Translations under genes and position numbers: made by a program
Shown: positions 50,095-58,768 of the stretch, one piece after another
Layout: every line of letters starts with the position of its first letter
How positions within the stretch are numbered: position 1 is the first letter of the stretch
The notes under the pieces: model-generated
The model's database searches: none
What the model was told of the DNA's origin: nothing
What the model saw: the letters and a program-made list of their open reading frames with translations, nothing else
DNA from: Candidatus Planktophila dulcis
Lineage (GTDB): Bacteria > Actinomycetota > Actinomycetes > Nanopelagicales > Nanopelagicaceae
Direction: 5' to 3'
Length of the DNA stretch: 64,000 nt
Assembly: GCF_002288225.1 (NCBI RefSeq)
Contig: NZ_CP016777.1
Coordinates: forward strand, 558,001-622,000

Positions 50095-50306
50095 TTACGC
50101 ACGGATTTTTCATTCTGAGCCCGCTCAGGTAGCCTTGCCCCAGACCAGTAGCTCAGGCTGCTGCAAGAGGAGCTCACCGCTCACACCTCTTTCGCTTCGG
50201 CGGATTGGTTAGTCGGAAGTAAACCTGAATCAGGTTTTACTCTCTCTATGCGGTGCGCGTTTTTTGTAGCGACTTGGATACTCAAGAACCGAACATAGGA
50301 GCAGAA
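50095..50306 (+). promoter_or_regulatory. Structured leader upstream of infC
   Basis: The 212-nt gap holds several pairings. AAGAGG/CCTCTT pairs at 50165-50170 with 50186-50191, and CGC-TTCG-GCG (50193-50202) is a UUCG tetraloop stem. AAACCTG-AAT-CAGGTTT (50221-50237) is followed by TACTCT. A 16-codon mini-ORF (50248-50298) ends on the infC Shine-Dalgarno. Operons of infC-rpmI-rplT are commonly controlled by L20 binding to a leader, so an autoregulatory leader is plausible. No known motif is recognised. Confidence 0.4.
50248..50298 (+). other. 16-codon upstream ORF ending on the infC Shine-Dalgarno
   Basis: ATG 50248 opens a 16-residue peptide ([16 protein letters not shown]), and its TAG (50296-50298) overlaps the AGGAG (50297-50301) that serves infC. 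A TACTCT box (50238-50243) lies just upstream. No Shine-Dalgarno precedes it. If translated, the terminating ribosome would sit on the infC initiation site. It could equally be chance. Confidence 0.3.
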
Positions 50307-50897
50307 ATCACAACAGAGCCGCGCATTAACGACCGTATCCGCACACCCCAGATTCGTCTCATCAATTACACCGGTGAACAAGTTGGAGTTGTAGATATCG
50401 AAGCAGCGCTAGCAATGGCAGATGAAATCGGACTTGATCTCGTTGAGATCGCACCCGAAGCTAATCCGCCAGTGTGCAAGATCATGGACTTCGGCAAGTA
50501 CAAGTACCAGGAAGCACAGAAAGCTCGCGAAGCACGTCAGAACCAGACCCACATTGTGGTGAAGGAAGTGCGCATGACACCAAAGATCGAAAATCACGAC
50601 TACGAGACAAAGCGCTCAGCAGTCGAGAAATTCCTTAAAGGTGGCGACAAGGTGAAGATCACGATGAAGTTCCGTGGCCGTGAGCAAACACGTCCAGAGC
50701 TTGGGTTCAAACTCTTGCAACGTCTTGCAGAAGATGTGAAAGAGATTGCATTCGTGGAGTTCGCTCCTAAACAAGAAGGTCGACAGATGACGATGGTCCT
50801 AGGGCCAACGAAGAAGAAGACCGAAGCGGTAGCAGAACAGAAAGCGGCGCGAGCTGCCAAAGTGAAGGCTGCTGAAGAAGAAGCAGCCGCACAATAG
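50307..50897 (+). CDS. infC: Translation initiation factor IF-3, ATC start
   Basis: IF-3 checks start-codon pairing and keeps ribosomal subunits apart. The start is placed at ATC 50307, because AGGAG lies exactly 5 nt upstream and the protein then begins as other actinobacterial IF-3s do ([11 protein letters not shown]). A rare AUU/AUC start is the known basis of IF-3 self-control. The protein has 196 residues: an N-domain (to about 80), a basic linker helix, and a C-domain (VKVRMTPK-like [15 protein letters not shown]). A GTG at 50253 gives a longer frame with an unrelated N-terminus. An alanine- and lysine-rich tail ends the protein. Confidence 0.92.
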   Translation: MTTEPRINDRIRTPQIRLINYTGEQVGVVDIEAALAMADEIGLDLVEIAPEANPPVCKIMDFGKYKYQEAQKAREARQNQTHIVVKEVRMTPKIENHDYETKRSAVEKFLKGGDKVKITMKFRGREQTRPELGFKLLQRLAEDVKEIAFVEFAPKQEGRQMTMVLGPTKKKTEAVAEQKAARAAKVKAAEEEAAAQ

Positions 50898-50942
50898 GTT
50901 TTACAAGATTTTTCACAACGACGAAGTAACAGGAGAAGATAA

Positions 50943-51140
50943 ATGCCAAAGATGAAAACCCACAGTGGTGCGAAGAAGACCTTCCGCGTCACAGGTACAG
51001 GAAAGATCATGCACGAGCGTGCAGGCAAGCGCCACCTTTTGGAGCACAAGTCATCACGCGTTACTCGTCGTTTGAGTCAAGAATCATCAGCTAAAAAGAC
51101 CGTCACTATGACAGCCAAGCGCATGCTTGGTTTGAAGTAA
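50943..51140 (+). CDS. rpmI: 50S ribosomal protein L35
   Basis: The 65-residue basic protein begins [20 protein letters not shown], the family pattern, and ends with the usual Lys-rich helix. The start ATG follows AGGAGAAG by 5 nt. It lies 45 nt after infC and 12 nt before rplT in the standard infC-rpmI-rplT operon. Confidence 0.96.
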   Translation: MPKMKTHSGAKKTFRVTGTGKIMHERAGKRHLLEHKSSRVTRRLSQESSAKKTVTMTAKRMLGLK

Positions 51141-51152
51141 GGGAGTAGATCA

Positions 51153-51512
51153 ATGAGAGTCAAGCGCGGAGTACACGCAGCAAAGAAGCGTCGCACAACT
51201 CTTGAGCGCGCAGCCGGATATCGCGGTCAGCGTTCACGTCTTTTCACAAAGGCGAAGGAGCAAGTAACGCACTCAATGGTTTACGCCTTCAACGATCGTA
51301 AAGATAAGAAGGGCGATTTCCGTCAGCTATGGATTCAGCGTATTAACGCTGCAGCTCGCGAAAACGGAATGACCTATAACCGCTTCATCCAGGGCCTTAA
51401 GGCATCTGGGCTTGAAGTAGATCGTCGCGTTCTTTCAGATATCGCAACGAATGATCCAGCTGCATTTAAGGTTCTCGTGGATGTTTCACGCAAGAACCTT
51501 CCTGCAGCATAA
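51153..51512 (+). CDS. rplT: 50S ribosomal protein L20
   Basis: L20 is an early 23S rRNA-binding protein and, in several bacteria, the repressor of this operon through the mRNA leader. The 119-residue protein has the family start [21 protein letters not shown], a long basic helix and the globular C-domain (about 60-119, [17 protein letters not shown]). It starts behind GGGAGTAG. The methyltransferase gene follows after 13 nt. Confidence 0.97.
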   Translation: MRVKRGVHAAKKRRTTLERAAGYRGQRSRLFTKAKEQVTHSMVYAFNDRKDKKGDFRQLWIQRINAAARENGMTYNRFIQGLKASGLEVDRRVLSDIATNDPAAFKVLVDVSRKNLPAA

Positions 51513-51525
51513 GTAATACATACCA

Positions 51526-52311
51526 ATGATTGAGAGCCTTCACTCGCCACATGTTGCGCGAGTGAAGGCTCTTATTGGTTCTAAGGGTGCACGCGAGCGT
51601 CGCGAACAAGGACTCTTCGTCGCAGAAGGCGTGCAATGCGCCCGTGAGGCTCTGACTTCAGAGAGCGGCCCACAACTTAAAATCCTTTACGCCACAGAAA
51701 ATGGTCTTTCAAAGATTTCTGAGCTCGATTTAGATTCTGTTGAAATTGTTGAAGTAACCGATGCGGTCTTAAAGGCCATGTCTGACACAGTCTCACCGCA
51801 GGGGCTAATTTCCCTTTGCTATAAACCTGAAGCAAAGTTTGCAGATCTTAAAGCAACGGGATCATCAACCTTCATCTATCTCCATGAGATCCAAGATCCA
51901 GGAAATGCCGGAACCATCTTGCGCACAGCTGATGCAATGGGAATCTCTGCAGTGATTACCTCCCCAGATTCCGTTGATATGTATTCTCCCAAGGTAGTTC
52001 GCGCTACGGCAGGCTCTCTATGGAATATCTCTGTATTCGAGGGAGTTACATTCGACAGAGTTGATAAGCAATTTACAGGCATCCAGAAATTCCTTCTTTC
52101 ATCCCATGCATACACATCAATCCGTGATATTTCCATCCCAGGTGATTGCATAGCAATTTTTGGCAATGAAGCCAGGGGAGTAGATGCATCAGCTCTCGGG
52201 GTCAGCGTTACGGAAGTGACCATTCCAATGGCTGGCCGTGCTGAAAGTCTTAACTTATCTGCCGCCGCATCTATCGTTATGTTCACCCTTTCTTCAAAGG
52301 TGGCAGGTTAG
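51526..52311 (+). CDS. SpoU/TrmH family RNA 2'-O-methyltransferase (TsnR-like)
   Basis: The 261-residue protein has an N-terminal substrate-binding domain (about 1-100, beginning with SPHVARVKAL) and a SPOUT knotted methyltransferase domain. The three motifs are HEIQDPGNAGTILRTADA, IAIFGNEARGVD and IPMAGRAESLNLSAAASI. Such enzymes methylate 23S rRNA riboses. M. tuberculosis TsnR (Rv1644) has the same place after rplT. The exact target nucleotide is unknown. Confidence 0.9.
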   Translation: MIESLHSPHVARVKALIGSKGARERREQGLFVAEGVQCAREALTSESGPQLKILYATENGLSKISELDLDSVEIVEVTDAVLKAMSDTVSPQGLISLCYKPEAKFADLKATGSSTFIYLHEIQDPGNAGTILRTADAMGISAVITSPDSVDMYSPKVVRATAGSLWNISVFEGVTFDRVDKQFTGIQKFLLSSHAYTSIRDISIPGDCIAIFGNEARGVDASALGVSVTEVTIPMAGRAESLNLSAAASIVMFTLSSKVAG

Positions 52312-52321
52312 AATTACCTCC

Positions 52322-53329
52322 ATGAATCCGGCAGATATTGCATCGTGGATAAGCGATGCTCAGAAAGCATTCTCTGCCGCATCCGACCTCGATTCCTTAA
52401 AGGCTGCTCGCCTTGCTCATACCGGCGATAAGGCACCTATCTCGCTAGCAAGTCGTGGGCTCGGTTCCCTCTCACCTGAAGAGAAGGCTTCCGCTGGAAA
52501 AATGATCGGTGATGCCAAGGCTGAGATTACAAAAGCTCTAGCAGCAGCAACGGAGAAGTTGGAAATTGCACGCGATGCCAAAGTTCTTCTTGAAGAAGTC
52601 GTCGACATAACTCTTCCTGTTCAGCGCACACATCGCGGCGGACTACACCCGATCTCCATCATTAAGAATGAGATCTCAGATTTCTTTATCGAACAGGGTT
52701 ATGCAGTGGAGGAAGGCCCAGAGCTTGAATCTGGTTGGCTTAACTTTGATGCGCTCAATATTCCAGCAGATCATCCGGCACGAACTATGCAAGATACTTT
52801 CTTTATCGAACCGGTTGAATCTGGTGTTGTACTGCGCACGCACACATCCCCAGTTCAGATTCGCACCATGTTGACCCAAGAGCCTCCGATTTATGTCATC
52901 TGTCCTGGTCGCACATTCCGTGCCGATGAACTGGATGCAACTCACAGTCCTGTGTTTCACCAGGTTGAAGGATTAGTCGTTGATAAGGGCATCACGATGG
53001 CTCACCTCAAAGGAACGCTCGATAACTTTGCTCGCCATATGTTTGGACCCGATGTCACAACTCGACTTCGACCATCCTTCTTTCCCTTTACCGAACCTAG
53101 CGCTGAGGTAGATGTATTCTTTAACAATCGCTGGATTGAATGGGGCGGCTGTGGAATGGTCAATCCAAAGGTTCTCGCAACATGCGGAATTGATACTGAT
53201 GTTTACACAGGCTTTGCATTCGGCATGGGACTTGAGCGCACGCTGATGGTGCGTCATGGAATCACGGATATGCACGACATTGTTGAAGGCGATCTACGTT
53301 TCACTCGTCAGTTTGGCGTGGGCCTTTAA
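52322..53329 (+). CDS. pheS: Phenylalanyl-tRNA synthetase alpha subunit
   Basis: PheS is the catalytic subunit of the (alpha-beta)2 enzyme that charges tRNA-Phe. ATG 52322 is used because it gives the usual N-terminal helical region (MNPADIASWISDAQKAF); the longer reading overlaps the methyltransferase gene. The 335-residue protein has motif 2 around THSPVFHQVEGLVVDKG and motif 3 GFAFGMGLERTLMVRHG. pheT follows with no gap. Confidence 0.96.
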   Translation: MNPADIASWISDAQKAFSAASDLDSLKAARLAHTGDKAPISLASRGLGSLSPEEKASAGKMIGDAKAEITKALAAATEKLEIARDAKVLLEEVVDITLPVQRTHRGGLHPISIIKNEISDFFIEQGYAVEEGPELESGWLNFDALNIPADHPARTMQDTFFIEPVESGVVLRTHTSPVQIRTMLTQEPPIYVICPGRTFRADELDATHSPVFHQVEGLVVDKGITMAHLKGTLDNFARHMFGPDVTTRLRPSFFPFTEPSAEVDVFFNNRWIEWGGCGMVNPKVLATCGIDTDVYTGFAFGMGLERTLMVRHGITDMHDIVEGDLRFTRQFGVGL

Positions 53330-55786
53330 ATGCGCGCACCTCTATCGTGGATCAAAGAATTTGTAGAAATTCCATCTTCAATTACTGCTGAGAAAATCTC
53401 TGATGGGCTTATCCGTGTTGGATTTGAAGTGGAAGAGTTCATCAGGCAGGGTGCAGATCTCACTGGCCCTCTTGTCTTTGCGAAGGTCTTAAGCATTGAA
53501 GAGCTCACTGAATTTAAGAAGCCTGTGCGGTATGTGGGCCTTGATTGCGGCGAAGAGGAAACTCGTTATGTGATCTGCGGAGCTACGAACTTTGTCGTGG
53601 GCGACCTGATTGTTGCCGCCCTTCCTGGTGCTGTTCTTCCTGGCGATTTCGCAATCGGAGCACGTGAGACATATGGCAAGACATCGAATGGAATGATTTG
53701 TTCTGCTCGTGAACTTGGCCTTGGGGAAGATCACTCCGGCATCATGACTTTTGCGCAAGGCACCGTGAAGATTGGTGAAGATGCAATTGCAGGTCTGATG
53801 ATTAACGATGTGATTTTTGATGTTGCAGTAAACCCTGATCGTGGTTATGCCCTGAGTATTCGTGGAATCGCAAGAGAAGTAGCGGGATCATTGGGGTTGA
53901 AGTTCACAGATCCAGTTGATGCTTTGCGCACACTGACATTTGCAGAGACCGGCAAGGGAGTCAGTGCAAAGATTGCAGATAAGTCCACTGCATCTGTCTT
54001 CTATTTGCGCACACTTTCAAACTTTGATCCGTCTGCAACCACGCCGCTATGGATGCGCCGCCGAATTGAGAAGATGGGGATGCGCTCGATTTCACTTGTC
54101 GTCGATGTCACCAACTACGTGATGCTCGAGCTGGGTCAACCACTTCACGCATTTGATAAGTCAAAAATCAAAGGTGGCCTCACGATCAAGCGCGCAGGCA
54201 AGGCGCAGCCATTCACTACTCTCGATGGTCAAGTGCGCCAACTCGATCCCGATGACCTGATGGTCTGTGATGATGCGCAACCTCTAGCTCTAGCTGGAAC
54301 CATGGGCGGTGCATCATCTGAAATTAGTGAGACAACAACTGAGATTGCACTTGAAGCAGTTCGCTTTGATCCGATCTGCGTGGCAAAGAATTCACGTCGC
54401 CATAAACTTTCCTCTGAGGCATCACGCCGTTTGGAGCGAAGTGTCGACCCATCTCTTGCTCAATATGCATCTGCACGTTTTGTTCAACTTTTGACGGAGA
54501 ATAGTTCAGCCCAGCACGTGGCAACTGTTGTTGATGGAGAGCCTCGTTTCTCTCCCGTCGTAAAGCTTGACCCTGCTTATGTTTCTCGCATCCTTGGCGT
54601 TGAAGTACCCCCTGCCAAGATCGCTGAAGTTCTGCGCACTATTGGATGCGATGTGAATGAGAAGAACTTTGAAGTCGATCCTCCTGCCTGGCGTTCAGAC
54701 CTCTTAACCCCGGCTGACTTCACAGAAGAAGTAGCTCGCATGATTGGTTATGACAAGATTCCTTCAGTTCTGCCACCTCGTCCACTGCATGCATCGCTAA
54801 CTCCGACTCAGAAGCGACGTCGTGCGGTGGCTGCAATGCTTGCAGGCAGAGGACTGGCAGAAGTTCAGACATTCCCATTTACCAATCAAGAGACGATTGA
54901 TTCAATGGGATTTGTTGGAGAACGTGCTGCCACCTATCGCATCGCAAACCCAATGTCAGAGGAATTCCCATTGATGCGCGTGCATCTAGTTCCGGGATTA
55001 ATTGAAGTAGCACAGCGCAACATCAGCCGTGGAGCTAAAGATTTTGCCATCTTTGAAATGGGCTCGATTTTCCGTAGCTCACAAAAACTTGTTCCATTTA
55101 TTTCCCCTGATTTATCCAAGAGGCCTGGACAGAAGATGATCGATGAGATCTTTGCCAGCGTCCCACCGCAGGCTTATCACGTTGCTGGTTTACTTGTTGG
55201 CAAAGTTGAAAATGAAGATTGGCAAGGTAAAGCGCGTGCCTATACATGGCAAGATGCCATTGCCTACGCACAAGATATTTTGCAACTGTGTAATCTTCAA
55301 TGGACAGTCAAGCGCTCTGACTTCGCTCCATGGCATCCGGGACGATGCGCAGAACTTATTGTCGATGGAAAAGCTGTTGCCCATGCTGGTGAACTGCATC
55401 CACGTATCGTTGCTAAGTACGGTCTACCCGAGCGCTCTGTGGCCTTTGCTGTGGGTCTCAGCGTTCTTCCTGATTCAGAGCTCGTACGTCCAACAACGGT
55501 CGGCACTATGCCCGCAGCTCTTCAGGATGTTGCACTGATTGTTGGAGCAGATGTCACAGCAGCTCAAGTAGAGGCAGCCCTTCGTGCTGGCGCTGGAGAT
55601 CTCCTTGAATCCATCACTCTCTTTGATCGCTATGACAAGTTAGGCGATGGCAAGATTTCACTGGCATTCTCACTCGTATTCCGAGCACCCGATCGAACCT
55701 TGACCGGGGCTGAGGTCACTGAGATGCGTGAGGCTGCGGTAGCGGCTGCCGTGAAGGCAACAGGAGCCGTACTGCGTACTGCATAA
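53330..55786 (+). CDS. pheT: Phenylalanyl-tRNA synthetase beta subunit
   Basis: PheT binds the tRNA and edits mischarged Tyr-tRNA-Phe. The 818-residue protein has an N-terminal tRNA-binding (EMAP-like) domain (about 40-150) and a B3/B4 editing domain. The B5 domain and a catalytic-like core come next (NPMSEEFPLMRVHLVPGL), and the C-terminal anticodon-binding fold is FDX-ACB (from about 725, LFDRYDKLGDGKISLAFSL). The stop codon TAA (55784-55786) lies inside the first ARG box of the arg operon. Confidence 0.96.
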   Translation: MRAPLSWIKEFVEIPSSITAEKISDGLIRVGFEVEEFIRQGADLTGPLVFAKVLSIEELTEFKKPVRYVGLDCGEEETRYVICGATNFVVGDLIVAALPGAVLPGDFAIGARETYGKTSNGMICSARELGLGEDHSGIMTFAQGTVKIGEDAIAGLMINDVIFDVAVNPDRGYALSIRGIAREVAGSLGLKFTDPVDALRTLTFAETGKGVSAKIADKSTASVFYLRTLSNFDPSATTPLWMRRRIEKMGMRSISLVVDVTNYVMLELGQPLHAFDKSKIKGGLTIKRAGKAQPFTTLDGQVRQLDPDDLMVCDDAQPLALAGTMGGASSEISETTTEIALEAVRFDPICVAKNSRRHKLSSEASRRLERSVDPSLAQYASARFVQLLTENSSAQHVATVVDGEPRFSPVVKLDPAYVSRILGVEVPPAKIAEVLRTIGCDVNEKNFEVDPPAWRSDLLTPADFTEEVARMIGYDKIPSVLPPRPLHASLTPTQKRRRAVAAMLAGRGLAEVQTFPFTNQETIDSMGFVGERAATYRIANPMSEEFPLMRVHLVPGLIEVAQRNISRGAKDFAIFEMGSIFRSSQKLVPFISPDLSKRPGQKMIDEIFASVPPQAYHVAGLLVGKVENEDWQGKARAYTWQDAIAYAQDILQLCNLQWTVKRSDFAPWHPGRCAELIVDGKAVAHAGELHPRIVAKYGLPERSVAFAVGLSVLPDSELVRPTTVGTMPAALQDVALIVGADVTAAQVEAALRAGAGDLLESITLFDRYDKLGDGKISLAFSLVFRAPDRTLTGAEVTEMREAAVAAAVKATGAVLRTA

Positions 55787-55825
55787 ATATGCATCTTGTT
55801 GCATAAATATGCTATACTGCATCCA
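55781..55825 (+). promoter_or_regulatory. argC promoter with two ARG boxes
   Basis: Two identical 12-bp cores GCATAAATATGC stand at 55781-55792 and 55801-55812, exactly 20 bp apart, each with perfect GCATA/TATGC arms. They match the layout of tandem ARG boxes, two operators about two helical turns apart. The first covers the pheT stop codon. The second directly precedes the -10 box TATACT (55813-55818), which puts +1 at the A of the argC ATG (55825). ArgR, encoded downstream, is the natural ligand. Confidence 0.8.
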
Positions 55826-56844
55826 TGAAAATCGGTGTTGTAGGAGCTAGTGGATATGCAGGGGGCGAACTTCTTCGCCTGCTTGCAAGCCACCCCCATT
55901 TCGAAGTTACCGCCATTACAGCCCACTCCAATGCGGGGGAGCAGATCACATCAGTTCATCCACAGTTGCAGAGCTACGCGGGAAAGAAATTCAGCGCATT
56001 TGCGCCCAATGACTTTGCTTCATGTGAGCTCATCTTTCTTGCCCTTCCACATGGTGAATCTGCAAAAGTCATTTCTCAACTTCCAGCAACAGCAAAGATT
56101 GTCGACCTAGGTGCTGATTACAGATTAGAGAGTGCCGAAGCATGGGCTACTTACTACGGTGGAGATTATGCAGGTGCCTGGACATACGGTTTAGCTGATA
56201 TTGAACCTTTCAAGTCACTGATTTCTAAGTCCACAAAGGTTGCAAACCCTGGTTGCTATGCAACCTCTATTGCGCTGGGCGCAGCACCGGCTTCCGAGAT
56301 TGCAGATATGACAGATGTCGTTGTCGTTGCAGCTTCCGGTACAACGGGTGCTGGAAGAAGTGCCAAAATCAATTTGATTGCAAGTGAAATAGCTGGCTCG
56401 CTTACCTCATATAAATTTGGGGGAGTACATCAGCATACTCCAGAGATAGAGCAAGCTCTCACTAAAGTATCAGGAGTCGACGCGAAGATTTCTTTCACAC
56501 CCATTCTTGCCCCGATGCCTCGTGGAATTCTGTCAACCATTACAGCAAAATTGACGAAGAAGATCTCAACAGAGCAAGCCCACGCTCTCTATTCTTCATA
56601 CTTTGCAAAATCTCAATTTGTTACTGTTTTGCCGTTGGGAGTTATGCCAAAGACTGCAGCGCTAACCGGGTCTAATCACGTTCAGATTCAAGTTGCAGTC
56701 GATGAACACACATCGCGTTTAGTCATCTCTGTCGCTATCGATAATCTCGGTAAGGGAGCGGCTGCTCAAGCAATTCAAAACGCTAATTTGTTGTGTGGCT
56801 TGGATGAGGCAGCAGGACTTAACTTCGATGGGCTTGGCGTATGA
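55825..56844 (+). CDS. argC: N-acetyl-gamma-glutamyl-phosphate reductase
   Basis: ArgC reduces N-acetylglutamyl phosphate with NADPH, the third step of arginine synthesis. The 339-residue protein has the cofactor loop GASGYAGGELLR and catalytic Cys144 in NPGCYATS. The His-containing HQHTPEIEQ motif follows later. The message appears leaderless. The gene overlaps argJ by 4 nt and opens the arg operon. Confidence 0.96.
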   Translation: MKIGVVGASGYAGGELLRLLASHPHFEVTAITAHSNAGEQITSVHPQLQSYAGKKFSAFAPNDFASCELIFLALPHGESAKVISQLPATAKIVDLGADYRLESAEAWATYYGGDYAGAWTYGLADIEPFKSLISKSTKVANPGCYATSIALGAAPASEIADMTDVVVVAASGTTGAGRSAKINLIASEIAGSLTSYKFGGVHQHTPEIEQALTKVSGVDAKISFTPILAPMPRGILSTITAKLTKKISTEQAHALYSSYFAKSQFVTVLPLGVMPKTAALTGSNHVQIQVAVDEHTSRLVISVAIDNLGKGAAAQAIQNANLLCGLDEAAGLNFDGLGV

Positions 56845-57986
56845 AGTCCTTACCCAAAGGCTTTCGTGGCGCAGCTATTGCAGCTGGGCTGAAGTCAACC
56901 GGTGCGCTGGATCTGACACTTATTGAGAACACAGGTCCTCTCTTTGATGCAGCAGCTGTTTACACATCAAACAAAGTTGTCGCAGCACCTGTTATCTGGT
57001 CACGTGAAGTCACTAAAGGAAAGCTAGTACGTGCTGCCGTGCTCAACTCAGGTGGGGCGAATGCTTGTACAGGTCCACAAGGTTTTGCCGATACTCATCA
57101 CACAGCCGAAAAAGTTGGCGAGCTTCTAGGAATTTCATCTGGTGAAGTCGTGGTCTGCTCCACTGGGCTTATCGGTGAGCTTCTGCCGATGCCAAAGATC
57201 TTTGCAGGTCTAGAAACTATCTCAGCAGCTATGAAAACGGATTCATTAGATGATGTTTCGCGAGCAATCATGACCACCGATAGCGTTCCCAAGGTTGCAA
57301 CAGCAAATATCAAAGGCGCTGAATTTGCAGCAATCGCAAAGGGTGCAGGAATGCTTGCACCAGCCTTAGCCACAATGCTCTCTGTGGTGATGACGGATGC
57401 GGTTCTACCGAAGAACGCTCAAGAAATTTTCACTCGCGTGACAGATAGAACCTACAACCGTATTGATTCTGATGGATGCACCTCAACTAATGACACAGTG
57501 CTGCTGATGGGAAGTGGTGCATCAGGTGTTGTACTCTCAGAGTCAGAACTTGAAGCTGCCCTGATGGATGTGTGTGGATCACTAGCTGCGCAGTTGATTG
57601 CCGATGCAGAAGGATCAACAAAGACGGTCGCAATTACAGTGACAGGGGCGGCCTCTGAGAGTGACGCCGTTGAAGTTGCTCGTGCATGTGCTCGCAACAA
57701 TTTGTTGAAGTGCGCAATCTTTGGGGCGGATCCCAACTGGGGTCGCGTCTTAGCTGCAGTTGGTACCGCCGATGCTCAGATGGATCCTCTCAATATTGAT
57801 GTCATTCTTAACGGTGTTCATGTGGCGAAGGAATCTGCACCCTTTGAAGATAAGAACCTTGTCTCTTTTGCAGAACGTTTGGTCAGCCTCGAGGTCAACC
57901 TCAACGCGGGTAGCGCTTTTGCGACTGTCATGACCAATGATTTGTCGCATGACTACGTTGAAGAGAATTCGGCCTACTCGACATGA
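56841..57986 (+). CDS. argJ: Glutamate N-acetyltransferase / ornithine acetyltransferase
   Basis: ArgJ moves the acetyl group from N-acetylornithine to glutamate and so makes the pathway cyclic. The 381-residue protein should self-cleave between Ala177 and Thr178 in ALATML, with Thr178 as nucleophile. The oxyanion motif STGLIGE and the C-terminal SNDL-like VMTNDLSHDYV are present. Whether it also uses acetyl-CoA cannot be told. It overlaps argC and argB by 4 nt each. Confidence 0.95.
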   Translation: MKSLPKGFRGAAIAAGLKSTGALDLTLIENTGPLFDAAAVYTSNKVVAAPVIWSREVTKGKLVRAAVLNSGGANACTGPQGFADTHHTAEKVGELLGISSGEVVVCSTGLIGELLPMPKIFAGLETISAAMKTDSLDDVSRAIMTTDSVPKVATANIKGAEFAAIAKGAGMLAPALATMLSVVMTDAVLPKNAQEIFTRVTDRTYNRIDSDGCTSTNDTVLLMGSGASGVVLSESELEAALMDVCGSLAAQLIADAEGSTKTVAITVTGAASESDAVEVARACARNNLLKCAIFGADPNWGRVLAAVGTADAQMDPLNIDVILNGVHVAKESAPFEDKNLVSFAERLVSLEVNLNAGSAFATVMTNDLSHDYVEENSAYST

Positions 57987-58768
57987 TCGTGATCAAATTC
58001 GGGGGACATGCGATGACTGATGAGCATGGGTCATTTGCCAAAGCGATCGCTGACGCTATTTCCACAGGAGTAACTCCAGTCATCGTGCATGGTGGTGGAC
58101 CCCAGATTGGTAAAGCGCTGGAAGCTGCTGGAATTGAATCTGAATTCGTTGGTGGTTTTAGAGTGACAACACCGCAAATCTTTGATGTTGTCGAACAAGT
58201 GTTGGCCGATGAAGTAGGACCAGCAGTTGCGCAATCATTGGTTTCTCACGGCGTTGCGGCAGTAGCAATCTCAGGCAGAACTTCTGGAACTCTGATTGCG
58301 AAGCCTTTGACATCACTGGTCGATGGAACTGCTGCAGATCTCGGATTGGTAGGAGTTGTCACAGATGTGAACACTTCGTCCATTGAGAAACTCGTGAGTG
58401 CAGGAAAAGTTCCCGTGATTTCTCCAATTGCTGCAGATAGCCAAGGATCTATTGGCTATAACGTGAATGCAGATCTTGCCGCCGCAGCCGTTGCAGGAGC
58501 ACTCGATGCCGAGTGGCTGATTGTTATGACTGATGTTGAAGGCATTTACAAGAATTGGCCAGATAAGAGTTCACTGATTACATCTATCTCAGCTAAGGAG
58601 CTGGAGTCACTTAAGGCAACGTTTGCGCAAGGTATGGCTCCTAAGGTGCAGGCATGTCTTGATGCAATAGCAGCCGGCGCGAAAGCAGTACGAATTATTG
58701 ATGGAACAAATCCATCAGCACTTAAGAGAGCACTCATGGGCGAGGGCGGAACGTTGGTGGTTGCATGA
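57983..58768 (+). CDS. argB: Acetylglutamate kinase
   Basis: ArgB phosphorylates N-acetylglutamate, often the controlled step. The 261-residue protein starts directly with strand 1 (MIVIKFGGHAM) and has the substrate loop VHGGGPQIG and the C-terminal EGGT-like motif. It therefore lacks the N-terminal helix found in arginine-inhibited hexameric enzymes. A stop codon at 57959-57961 in this frame excludes a longer start. It overlaps its neighbours by 4 nt (ATGA). Confidence 0.95.
   Translation: MIVIKFGGHAMTDEHGSFAKAIADAISTGVTPVIVHGGGPQIGKALEAAGIESEFVGGFRVTTPQIFDVVEQVLADEVGPAVAQSLVSHGVAAVAISGRTSGTLIAKPLTSLVDGTAADLGLVGVVTDVNTSSIEKLVSAGKVPVISPIAADSQGSIGYNVNADLAAAAVAGALDAEWLIVMTDVEGIYKNWPDKSSLITSISAKELESLKATFAQGMAPKVQACLDAIAAGAKAVRIIDGTNPSALKRALMGEGGTLVVA

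Noticed and set aside
50253-50306. GTG 50253 as the infC start
   Set aside because: The extra 18 residues do not resemble IF-3 and lack a Shine-Dalgarno, whereas ATC 50307 has AGGAG at ideal distance and the conserved N-terminus.
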